A DNA stretch of 41,162 bases from contig JAJYHT010000081.1 of the NCBI GenBank assembly GCA_021784595.1, forward strand, positions 1-41,162, written 5' to 3'. The position numbers were made by a program, and so were the translations under genes. This document shows, one piece after another, positions 8,237-15,579 of the stretch. Within the stretch, counting starts at the first letter, position 1, and each line of letters starts with the position of its first letter. The notes under the pieces were generated by a model, which was not told where the DNA came from, did no database searches, and was given only the letters and a program-made list of their open reading frames with translations. Origin of the DNA: Bacillota bacterium. Its GTDB lineage: Bacteria; Bacillota; Sulfobacillia; Sulfobacillales; Sulfobacillaceae.

Positions 8237-8271
8237 TTTAGGTATAGTTTCTTGATACACTATACCCTAAA
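8237..8271. promoter_or_regulatory. 12-bp inverted repeat in the queC/dpdA divergent promoter region
   Basis: TTTAGGTATAGT (8237-8248) and its reverse complement with one extra C (8259-8271) are separated by 10 bp. The repeat sits about 94 bp before queC and 126 bp before the dpdA-like gene, where a regulator could control both divergent operons. No T-run follows, so it is not a terminator. No preQ1 riboswitch pattern was found here. Confidence 0.45.
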
Positions 8272-8396
8272 TTCCACCGCAGTTTCCAGCGGCACGAGTG
8301 GTGTTCTACAGGTTATGTGCATCCTGTCGATTCACGATGGGGTTCGTGGTATTCTATCTTTTGATTGGCACGGTTCGACACTAGGAGCAAATACAT

Positions 8397-10427
8397 ATGG
8401 ATAAGACTGCGCTCGTCATAACCTCTTGTACTGGAGAGAAAGTATTTCATCCCGATAATCAACTGACCCAGCAGGATTTCGTCAACCCAGAACGTTTAGC
8501 AGAGAGAGAAGGAGAACTGGCGAGCTATTGCCTACCTGCCGCTGAAATGTACACGGGAGGCCAACATCTCGATCTGATGAAAGGTGTCCGGCAGTTCCGC
8601 CAGGCCGGGGGCCGAATTGATGTCGCCATTCTGTCTGCCGGGTACGGTCTACTAGAAGAAACCGCCCGGATTGTGCCTTATGACATTACGTTCAATACGA
8701 TGCGGCGGTCGCAAATCGTAGAGTGGTCCCATAAGCGGAATGTGCCAGATGCCCTCGCCAAGAAAATGGCGGGACATGATCTTGTCTTCTTTCTGCTCGG
8801 TGATAAATACATCCAGGCCCTCGATCTGCCTCTTGGGATCAAAGGTCACCAAAAGAGAATCTTTTTTGCGGGCACGGTAAACAAGACGCAGATACTATCG
8901 GACGATCATTACTTGCTCGAGATCACCGAAATGGAGGCACGGCAATTTCATCGCGGGTTGGTACGCATTAAAGGAGCACTCTTCGCAAGATTGCTGACCC
9001 AATTGACAGAGCAAGGCGGTTCATGGGACGTGCTGTTTCGACGTCCGGAATTGACGCGCGAATATATCCTCCGGGACTACGCCATGGACGTACAAGGAGA
9101 TCTGTTTGATGGCCGTAACGAGACCGGAGAGCGCATGATGTTGCCCTTCATCTCCGAATTATTTCCAATATCACCCAATGAAGTGGCGCCCAATAGCGGG
9201 CGTGAATTTCTCTATTTCATGCCCGAGAACGATGATCGGGTGGACCCGACGTACGATTTTCTAACTGACACGGCCCGCGCTAAGCGCGATCCGCTCACCG
9301 ACGACTGGTATGCTCATCAGTTCTATCCGTCTCCGCAATACAATGGACTGCTGTTATCCAAGGTCAACATCGATAAGGCCTCACAACGAAAGCGCGAATT
9401 AATCCAACAACAAGGAATCCGAGAATTTCTCCATCTTCCCGCTAATTATCCCATCATGGGTGATTGCGGAGCGTTTAGTTATAAAGATCAATATCTACCG
9501 CCATACGACACCGGCGAAGTGCTCCAGTATTATGATACGCTGGGTTTTAACTTCGGGGTATCGGTCGACCATTTGATCGTCGGACCCTATCAAAGCGACG
9601 AAAGCGAACGTAATCGCCGGTTTAGATTAACCTTGGAGAACGCTGCAGACTTCATCAAGCAATATAAGATGCATCATCACTCCTTTGCCCCGATTGGGGT
9701 GGCCCAAGCATGGGATCCCGGTTCGTTTCGTGAGGCCATCCAAGAATTGATTCAACAAGGGTATGTCTATGTGGCATTGGGCGGTCTCGCGTTGGAAAAA
9801 TCGTCTCGAATCTTCGAGATAGCGAAGGCCATTGCTCCGATCATTCCCAATCCAGACTTCCGTGTGCATCTCTTCGGAGTCGCTAGAGATATGGCGACCA
9901 TGCGCGCGTTCCATCAGTTAGGCATTACGTCATTCGATTCGGCATCTCCCTTGCGACGGGCTTGGTTAGGGACTGGGCACAATTATCATGGCGTCGACGG
10001 CAAACATTATGCTGCTATCCGAATACCCGAGGCCTTTGAAACAAAGGGACGGGTCAAAAAAATGTTGGCCCACAGTGTAGAACCCTTCGCGACATACAAG
10101 CAGCGTGAACGCCATGCACTTGAAAGCCTGCGCGCTTATGATAAAGGGCAGATCGAGATCGACCAAGCGTTGCAAGCCATACTCGATTATGATCACCTGC
10201 TCGGCGAAGATCGCGCCGAACACAAAATACTTTATCGGCAAGTCTTGGTGGACAAACCATGGAAAACCTGCGGATGTACCATCTGTCATGAGATTGGTAT
10301 CGAGGTCCTGATTTTTCGCGGGAACAACCGCAATCGTCGACGGGGGTTTCACAATACGCACGTATATTTTCACCAAATATGTGAACTCCAAACTCAGTTA
10401 GGATTAGACTCTGTTCGGACACCGTGA
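8397..10427 (+). CDS. dpdA: DpdA-like DNA guanine transglycosylase with N-terminal YaaA/DUF6884-like domain
   Basis: The 676-residue protein has two parts. Residues 1-170 resemble the YaaA/DUF6884 type domain (ALVITSCTGEK, LPAAEMYTGGQHLDLMKGV, AILSAGYGLLEE, PYDITFNTM). Residues about 300-580 are a tRNA-guanine-transglycosylase barrel, with D356 in MGDCGAFSY corresponding to the TGT DSGGFQ motif and D514 in ITSFDSASPLRRAW in the place of the nucleophile. A zinc site follows at C625, C627 and C630 with histidines near 650-660. Known DpdA proteins exchange guanine in DNA for preQ0. The similar domain fusion in haloarchaeal TgtA5-type proteins is known; its role is not. The start is an ATG with TAGGAG 11 bp upstream. 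A tRNA substrate remains possible, but the dpd neighbours favour DNA. Confidence 0.8.
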   Translation: MDKTALVITSCTGEKVFHPDNQLTQQDFVNPERLAEREGELASYCLPAAEMYTGGQHLDLMKGVRQFRQAGGRIDVAILSAGYGLLEETARIVPYDITFNTMRRSQIVEWSHKRNVPDALAKKMAGHDLVFFLLGDKYIQALDLPLGIKGHQKRIFFAGTVNKTQILSDDHYLLEITEMEARQFHRGLVRIKGALFARLLTQLTEQGGSWDVLFRRPELTREYILRDYAMDVQGDLFDGRNETGERMMLPFISELFPISPNEVAPNSGREFLYFMPENDDRVDPTYDFLTDTARAKRDPLTDDWYAHQFYPSPQYNGLLLSKVNIDKASQRKRELIQQQGIREFLHLPANYPIMGDCGAFSYKDQYLPPYDTGEVLQYYDTLGFNFGVSVDHLIVGPYQSDESERNRRFRLTLENAADFIKQYKMHHHSFAPIGVAQAWDPGSFREAIQELIQQGYVYVALGGLALEKSSRIFEIAKAIAPIIPNPDFRVHLFGVARDMATMRAFHQLGITSFDSASPLRRAWLGTGHNYHGVDGKHYAAIRIPEAFETKGRVKKMLAHSVEPFATYKQRERHALESLRAYDKGQIEIDQALQAILDYDHLLGEDRAEHKILYRQVLVDKPWKTCGCTICHEIGIEVLIFRGNNRNRRRGFHNTHVYFHQICELQTQLGLDSVRTP

Positions 10428-10505
10428 TCGTCCCCAAAAACGAGATCAGTTCCAGTGTCATCCGTGCGCGAACGCCATTTCCTAACCATTACTTCTATTC
10501 ATTGG

Positions 10506-10534
10506 TTGACAAACCGTCGCACCCACACTAAGAT
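10506..10534 (+). promoter_or_regulatory. Sigma-70/A-type promoter for the second TGT operon
   Basis: TTGACA (10506-10511), a 17-bp spacer and TAAGAT (10529-10534) make a near-ideal vegetative promoter. It points to the start at 10592 and lies in the 164-bp gap after the dpdA-like gene, so the second TGT-like gene and the DpdGH pair behind it can be transcribed independently. Confidence 0.6.
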
Positions 10535-10591
10535 TAACGAAGCTGAACAGCAAGTTTCCAGATCTTACTTGCCTAAGCAGGGTGATACGCG

Positions 10592-11491
10592 ATGGAATTT
10601 TACGTCAGTTGGTCCCACAGCGACGTTTTGTTTGCGGATTATTTTGATAATTGCAATATATTGGTTAGCGCCGTTCCCGACAACCGACGGGCCATTGGCC
10701 GCATTAAGACCCGGCCCAGAAATTTACTGTTGGACAGCGGATCAGTTTATTATGCGCGTCAGCGTCTTCGACCGCCGGTCCAAACTGTTTTTCAGACGCA
10801 GTTAGATATGATCGAGGACTTGAATTTCGGTACTAATATACAAATGGTTCACTTGGACGAACCCATGATCAACAAGAGCACCCTGGTAGAATGCTATAGG
10901 GCAATGGAACGAACCCTCTATAATGCGTATGAATTTCTTCACCTGTTCCAAACGCACCATTTTCAGTCGACGATTCAACCCATGGGCGTCATTCAAGGAT
11001 TCGATGGTCCGAGCGTGCGGTACGCCGCCAGAGAACTTAAGAAAATGGGCTACAACAGCTTTGGCATCGGTTCCCTTCTCACGCAGCACCCCGATAAACA
11101 GTTGCACTTAATCCAAGAAGCGGCAACAATTGTCGGCCCCCAACAATTGCACGTGTTCGGCGTCACGGGTCTGGCCCAGATGAAAGAAATGATAAAACTC
11201 GGGATTACATCCTTCGATTCAACCCGACCTACGATGGCAGCAGTCTATTTTCAATTGTTTTATTCTAATCCCTTTCGAACCTACCTGTTAGCCGATTCGC
11301 GCTCCACGAAAACACTCTCTCGACTAAGTGAACCATTACCCTGTGGCTGTCCCGTGTGTTTAGTGAATCCCAAGGAAATGTTCACCGTCGGACCAAGAAA
11401 GTTTGCGAAACTACGAGCCGTTCATAACTATTATCACTTGACCAAGACGTTGGAACATCTGGCCGAACAGGAGAATCAGGGGGAGATCTAA
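10592..11491 (+). CDS. Second, stand-alone TGT-like transglycosylase
   Basis: A 299-residue TGT-fold protein without the N-terminal domain of its neighbour. It keeps the catalytic landmarks: D48 in LLLDSGSVYYARQ (DSGGFQ position), PMGVIQGFDG (the family's V-QG segment), D209 in GITSFDSTRP (nucleophile position), and a zinc site C251, C253, C256 with a histidine some 25 residues later. Both TGT-like proteins share GITSFDS and CGC-xx-C, so they are paralogues. It could be the partner of the longer protein in a heterodimer, as bacterial and eukaryotic TGTs dimerise, or act on another site. Its stop overlaps the next start (TAATG). Start ATG 10592 has a moderate AGGGTGA site. Confidence 0.75.
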   Translation: MEFYVSWSHSDVLFADYFDNCNILVSAVPDNRRAIGRIKTRPRNLLLDSGSVYYARQRLRPPVQTVFQTQLDMIEDLNFGTNIQMVHLDEPMINKSTLVECYRAMERTLYNAYEFLHLFQTHHFQSTIQPMGVIQGFDGPSVRYAARELKKMGYNSFGIGSLLTQHPDKQLHLIQEAATIVGPQQLHVFGVTGLAQMKEMIKLGITSFDSTRPTMAAVYFQLFYSNPFRTYLLADSRSTKTLSRLSEPLPCGCPVCLVNPKEMFTVGPRKFAKLRAVHNYYHLTKTLEHLAEQENQGEI

Positions 11492-12228
11492 TGTTATTTC
11501 AGATGTGCTATGGCCCCGAAGTAAAATCCGTATATAACGTCATCCGACGCAATCCCGGCCTTACAATCGACGACCTGTGTCAACGGTTTCAGTATCATCC
11601 CGCCGGAAGCATCGTCTCGCTGCTCCAAGGAGTTATCGTCTTGCTGAGTGACCTCGACATGATACGGGTATCCGATGGGTACCGTGTTACGGTCGACGAG
11701 CCATGGAACCCCGTAAAAATCTCATACAAGATCTTCGATTTACGCCATCATGTTGCCGATAGTGCTCTAGACTATGCATTCACACATATTTATGAAGATC
11801 TATTCGTCTTGCCGGATCAATTGTTCGTGCCGAACTTACATGTAGCCGTCAACATGAAGTATGAACAACTGGCCATCGGCGAAGAAAAAATTAACGCATG
11901 GAAGCGGATGATGGAATACTTTGGACTTGGCTATCGACTATATTCAGGATTCTATGCGATTCCCCACCTCCGTTTATTAACGGACATCATTGGCCAAGTC
12001 GACCACTGGGATGGGCCGCTACACCGTTTCTGTGAAGACGTGATCAACCCCAACCTCCCCTGCCTGACGGCGTCGCGAGCCGTATTTTCAGGCACCATAT
12101 TTGCCTTGACCCACCTCCATCGGCAAGGGAGTATCCACCTGGCTCGCCAACAAGATCTTCCTTATCCCTCCTATGGGGAAGATAAATGGAACTGGGTTAC
12201 CATCACAAACACGGGGGTGACACAATAA
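11491..12228 (+). CDS. DpdG-like protein, second copy in the TGT operon
   Basis: A 245-residue protein clearly related to the DpdG protein at 26602-27453. Both carry a winged-helix-like N-terminal part and the motif WK (137-138) followed by FGLGY (144-148); in the other copy these are 149-150 and 156-160. Both then show a P-domain with L..-I and a late L..L--.GSI-L segment (ALTHLHRQGSIHLARQ here). DpdG has no known catalytic activity; the layout suggests a DNA- or partner-binding subunit for the DpdH ATPase, which follows in both places. The start and stop overlap the neighbours as TAATG, so the three proteins are translationally coupled. An AGGGGGAG site precedes the start. Confidence 0.65.
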   Translation: MLFQMCYGPEVKSVYNVIRRNPGLTIDDLCQRFQYHPAGSIVSLLQGVIVLLSDLDMIRVSDGYRVTVDEPWNPVKISYKIFDLRHHVADSALDYAFTHIYEDLFVLPDQLFVPNLHVAVNMKYEQLAIGEEKINAWKRMMEYFGLGYRLYSGFYAIPHLRLLTDIIGQVDHWDGPLHRFCEDVINPNLPCLTASRAVFSGTIFALTHLHRQGSIHLARQQDLPYPSYGEDKWNWVTITNTGVTQ

Positions 12229-15200
12229 TGGTCCCCTGCATAAACCAAAACTCCCTGAAACTTCTCACAGGGACAGCGGACGAACGATACCTCCAATCGC
12301 CCGACTACTTCCGCCGCACCCATTATCCCCAGACGTTATACCGTTTCCGCGGCAACGAAACAGTCGATACATGGTCTGAAGATGAATTTCGAGATGAGTT
12401 AGAGGGGGCGGATACGCGCGGCAACCAAATTTACATAATTTTCGGTTCCACCGGATCAGGCAAATCAGAACTCCTATGTTGGGTGGCTGACCAAGTTTCA
12501 CATCGCCCGGACCGACCCGTTATACGCATTTCACGCACGGAAATCAACCCGCAAGTCCTAGTAGCAAAATGCTTTGAGAGTCTTGGTCTCAACAATCTGC
12601 TCGCGATCGATATATCCAAATGGCAATTGTTGTTGGACAAGCCCATCACCATCGTGAACCAAATGGTTTGGGGTACCCTGAGTGAATTTTTCGATTCTGA
12701 CGAAACCATCGTACCGCTTGCCCTCCTTCTAAGACCTGTCGTAGAGGAGAACCTCTTGAAATTTTCAAAGGAAGTGCAAGCTGGTCACATAACCCGAGCC
12801 TTAGAACTTTTGAGCCCGGATCAGTTTGCAGAATTGATAGGGACGACCTCTCTCCCCATGCCCCTTGACTATTTGGCCTTTCGTCAATCCCTCCGGGAAA
12901 AATTGGACCAATTTCTCCTAAATGGGCGGAGTATCCGATCATTGTTCCAAGAACTATCGCGGCACATTATCGCGAAGGGAATACGGCCCCTCTTACTAGT
13001 TGATGACCTCGTTCAGTCTGTAAACATTTACGCAGGAGAGTTATTGGATCACTTCTTATCGTTAGAGAACGGTACCTGGGATGTTGTCATCGGAGTGACC
13101 CCAGGAGTTCTTAACGAATCCAATAAAGGTCGATCAATTGCTGATAGAATAGAGACTCTGGATACGATCGATGACCGAGTTAAAAAACTATGGTTATCCG
13201 ACGAATCAGGAAGCCAGTTCTATGGGCTCACAGAGCACCATGTCGTCCCTTATATGCAGCAATACTTAGTGGAACTCAAAAGGCAGTCCGGCTTCACGTG
13301 TGCACCCGAATGTGTTCACTTTGCGCAATGCCAACAACTTCTGTTTGCATCTGACGCAGTGGAACTCTTGCCGTTTAATGAACAGTTGTTACGGAGAATG
13401 TATGCAGCAATACCCGACGGGAAGGGAAAACTCCGGTATATGCTGCTCAACACCAAGAAGATCCTCAAATTTGTGCTGAACCCTAGTCGACAGAACGCGC
13501 AACGAGTAGTAGGGCTAGTATTACGGGAACGCTACGCTGACCACGACGACCCGTTGACCAAACAGTTGGTGGAGTGGTATGCGGACTCCACATCGAATAT
13601 CGCAACAATACCAGAACTTTTCCGCCAGCACTTTCATCTGGGTGCCAGTTCCGTCCCGATAATGACGTTGAATACCGTCCATCCATCGTTGCCTCCCGAT
13701 CTTGGCCAGACCAACCCCTCCCGTCACGACGACTCCAAACGTCTTGCAGTGAGGGACTGGGCCGAAGGAAAGAAAGTGAATGGTGAACTACTCAACGGGG
13801 TCATTCTCGGTGTGTCTACGCTCGTTAGCGACGCCATCAAAGCGACCCTCATAGCCCGGCGCTTCACATCCCGTAAGTCATCCATGCTTCAGCGATCCGA
13901 AACCATTAAAGGCAGTCGATACCCCATCTATCTTGGGAATTCGAATATTCTGACCGAAAAGATAGTGGTCAGCAAGGGGGGGCCGGCCGTTGTCATCGCG
14001 GATTATCAGCAACTGAAACCTTCGCAAAAACCCTTGGTATTTCCCTCTTTGGCTAATGCGTCCGAAACCGCACAGTGGATCTACCAAGGGGAAAGTGTTC
14101 GAGACTTTTGGCTCGCGCAATTAGCAGAACATTTGACCGTGGACATTGATACATTTGCTTTACGACTGAAAACATGGGTCAATGAGTGGGTCGAGATCAG
14201 TCGCCATCAGCTCTTTTCCCTTCCGAGCCCGTTTTCCACAAGATTACAAGAAGATGTCGAACAATTCTTTCGCGACTGGTTTCTCCTGCGAGATAATATT
14301 TGCGATGCAGATCGACTAGAGGAGATTCCCGCGGAAAGTAACTTTGAACAGACCTTCTTATCGATCCGTCCAAGCGCGGTACTTGACAGATACACTTTCG
14401 GGTCTACTCCACTTGGAGAATTCATCACCACAATTCAACAAAACTTTCTGGCATACAAGGACGGGATGATTGAAGTCGCCCGCCAGGAAGGTAGACGGCA
14501 GGGCCACGTCTTACCGCTATTGACTCAACTCCCAGATCCCGAAGCGGCACAGATAGTCGCCGACATACGCAGTACATCGACCCTCGAGGACATTTCGCCT
14601 AAGGTTTTGCGTCACCTGGCAAAAACCAGTAATTGGTTAGACGATCACAGCATATTTGAACAGTACGAGGCCCTGTGCATGCTGCACAATAAGACAATGA
14701 ATGCATATAGTCACTGGTTGGACCTGCGAGTCCAAATAGCGATGCGACTGCAGTCTTTAGGCAATCAGATAATCCTTCCAGAGCCGCCTGTTGTCAATAT
14801 ACACTGGGAGTATCAGAGAGCCATGACTGAACAAAGCCAGTGGGATAGCCGGTGGAATATGACCCAATCCGTCCATGATGCTTTAGTTCTGACACCACAG
14901 CTAGCAATCACACAATTATTATCGAAGGATGCCGCGGCGAGGTCGGTGATGAAACCGTTCGTAAAGCAATGGCGAACCCTAGAGTCCCTCATCCATCGAT
15001 GCCTGAGGGGCGAGCGATTAGACCGCAGAAACCGTGCATTCGTGGAACGATGGAAAACCCAGCAGGTCCCTTCCCTGACATCTGAACTGAATCGCGCAAC
15101 CCAAATCCACGAGCGCATTCACATGTTGGCCATTCTCATTGCAAAAGACCGCCATCTTCCTTCGCATCTCACGTTGGCGGAAATCCGTACCCACATATCG

Positions 15201-15392
15201 CAGGATTCAAACATCTCCCGAAGCTTACGGAACAAATTGGTTCAATTGCTGAAGAACGGGGAAACCCACCTGCCTTCTCGAGGCCAAACGATTGTCTTGA
15301 GCGAACTCCAAGAGCAGTTTCCCCAGACCTATTCCTACGTGGACATAAAGATTCGGGTGAAAAAACTTGGCGAAAATGACTTGGACCGTTAA
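12228..15392 (+). CDS. DpdH-like P-loop ATPase, second copy in the TGT operon
   Basis: A 1054-residue STAND/AAA-like ATPase. Walker A is FGSTGSGKS (G73-S80) and Walker B RPLLLVDD (253-260). A small cysteine cluster FTCAPECVHFAQC lies near 355-366, and an LLPFNEQLLRRMY segment follows. The DpdH at 23519-26611 has the same architecture, with Walker A at the same position (G74-S81), Walker B FIED at 313-316 and LYPFNRTALENIY, and like this one follows a DpdG. The two are therefore diverged paralogues. The frame is open from 12186, but ATG 12228 overlaps the dpdG-like stop (TAATG) and has a GGGGGTGA site. Linked to transglycosylases, it may drive DNA handling during modification in place of DpdB (inference). 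Confidence 0.65.
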   Translation: MVPCINQNSLKLLTGTADERYLQSPDYFRRTHYPQTLYRFRGNETVDTWSEDEFRDELEGADTRGNQIYIIFGSTGSGKSELLCWVADQVSHRPDRPVIRISRTEINPQVLVAKCFESLGLNNLLAIDISKWQLLLDKPITIVNQMVWGTLSEFFDSDETIVPLALLLRPVVEENLLKFSKEVQAGHITRALELLSPDQFAELIGTTSLPMPLDYLAFRQSLREKLDQFLLNGRSIRSLFQELSRHIIAKGIRPLLLVDDLVQSVNIYAGELLDHFLSLENGTWDVVIGVTPGVLNESNKGRSIADRIETLDTIDDRVKKLWLSDESGSQFYGLTEHHVVPYMQQYLVELKRQSGFTCAPECVHFAQCQQLLFASDAVELLPFNEQLLRRMYAAIPDGKGKLRYMLLNTKKILKFVLNPSRQNAQRVVGLVLRERYADHDDPLTKQLVEWYADSTSNIATIPELFRQHFHLGASSVPIMTLNTVHPSLPPDLGQTNPSRHDDSKRLAVRDWAEGKKVNGELLNGVILGVSTLVSDAIKATLIARRFTSRKSSMLQRSETIKGSRYPIYLGNSNILTEKIVVSKGGPAVVIADYQQLKPSQKPLVFPSLANASETAQWIYQGESVRDFWLAQLAEHLTVDIDTFALRLKTWVNEWVEISRHQLFSLPSPFSTRLQEDVEQFFRDWFLLRDNICDADRLEEIPAESNFEQTFLSIRPSAVLDRYTFGSTPLGEFITTIQQNFLAYKDGMIEVARQEGRRQGHVLPLLTQLPDPEAAQIVADIRSTSTLEDISPKVLRHLAKTSNWLDDHSIFEQYEALCMLHNKTMNAYSHWLDLRVQIAMRLQSLGNQIILPEPPVVNIHWEYQRAMTEQSQWDSRWNMTQSVHDALVLTPQLAITQLLSKDAAARSVMKPFVKQWRTLESLIHRCLRGERLDRRNRAFVERWKTQQVPSLTSELNRATQIHERIHMLAILIAKDRHLPSHLTLAEIRTHISQDSNISRSLRNKLVQLLKNGETHLPSRGQTIVLSELQEQFPQTYSYVDIKIRVKKLGENDLDR

Positions 15393-15439
15393 TGCGTAGC
15401 TGTGAGGTCAACGCACTCACTTCACGAACCGTCCATTCG

Positions 15440-15481
15440 GTCTTCTCGGAGCCCATGCCTTATCACGCCATGGGAGAAGAC
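15440..15481. terminator. Bulged hairpin between convergent operons, possible terminator
   Basis: GTCTTCT...CCCATG at 15440-15457 pairs with CATGGG-AGAAGAC at 15469-15481, leaving a five-base bulge and a roughly 11-base loop. It lies in the 187-bp gap where the plus-strand TGT/DpdGH operon and the minus-strand dpd operon end facing each other. There is no clear T-run, so termination is only suggested. Confidence 0.3.
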
Positions 15482-15579
15482 TCTTCCCAGTTGGAAATGG
15501 CGAAATCGAACCGATGAGGTCCAAGTGGGACGGCCCACCTTTACAAAGCATCCAAAACACTTATAGTTTCACAGACCAC

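Noticed and set aside
8144-8396. preQ1/preQ0 riboswitch upstream of queC or dpdA
   Set aside because: I looked for the short C-rich hairpin and A-rich tail of preQ1-I and found no match; only a DNA-type inverted repeat is present.
12186-12227. Upstream ATG start for the second DpdH-like gene
   Set aside because: It would overlap the preceding gene by 43 bases; ATG 12228 has its own GGGGGTGA site and a TAATG junction like the one before it.
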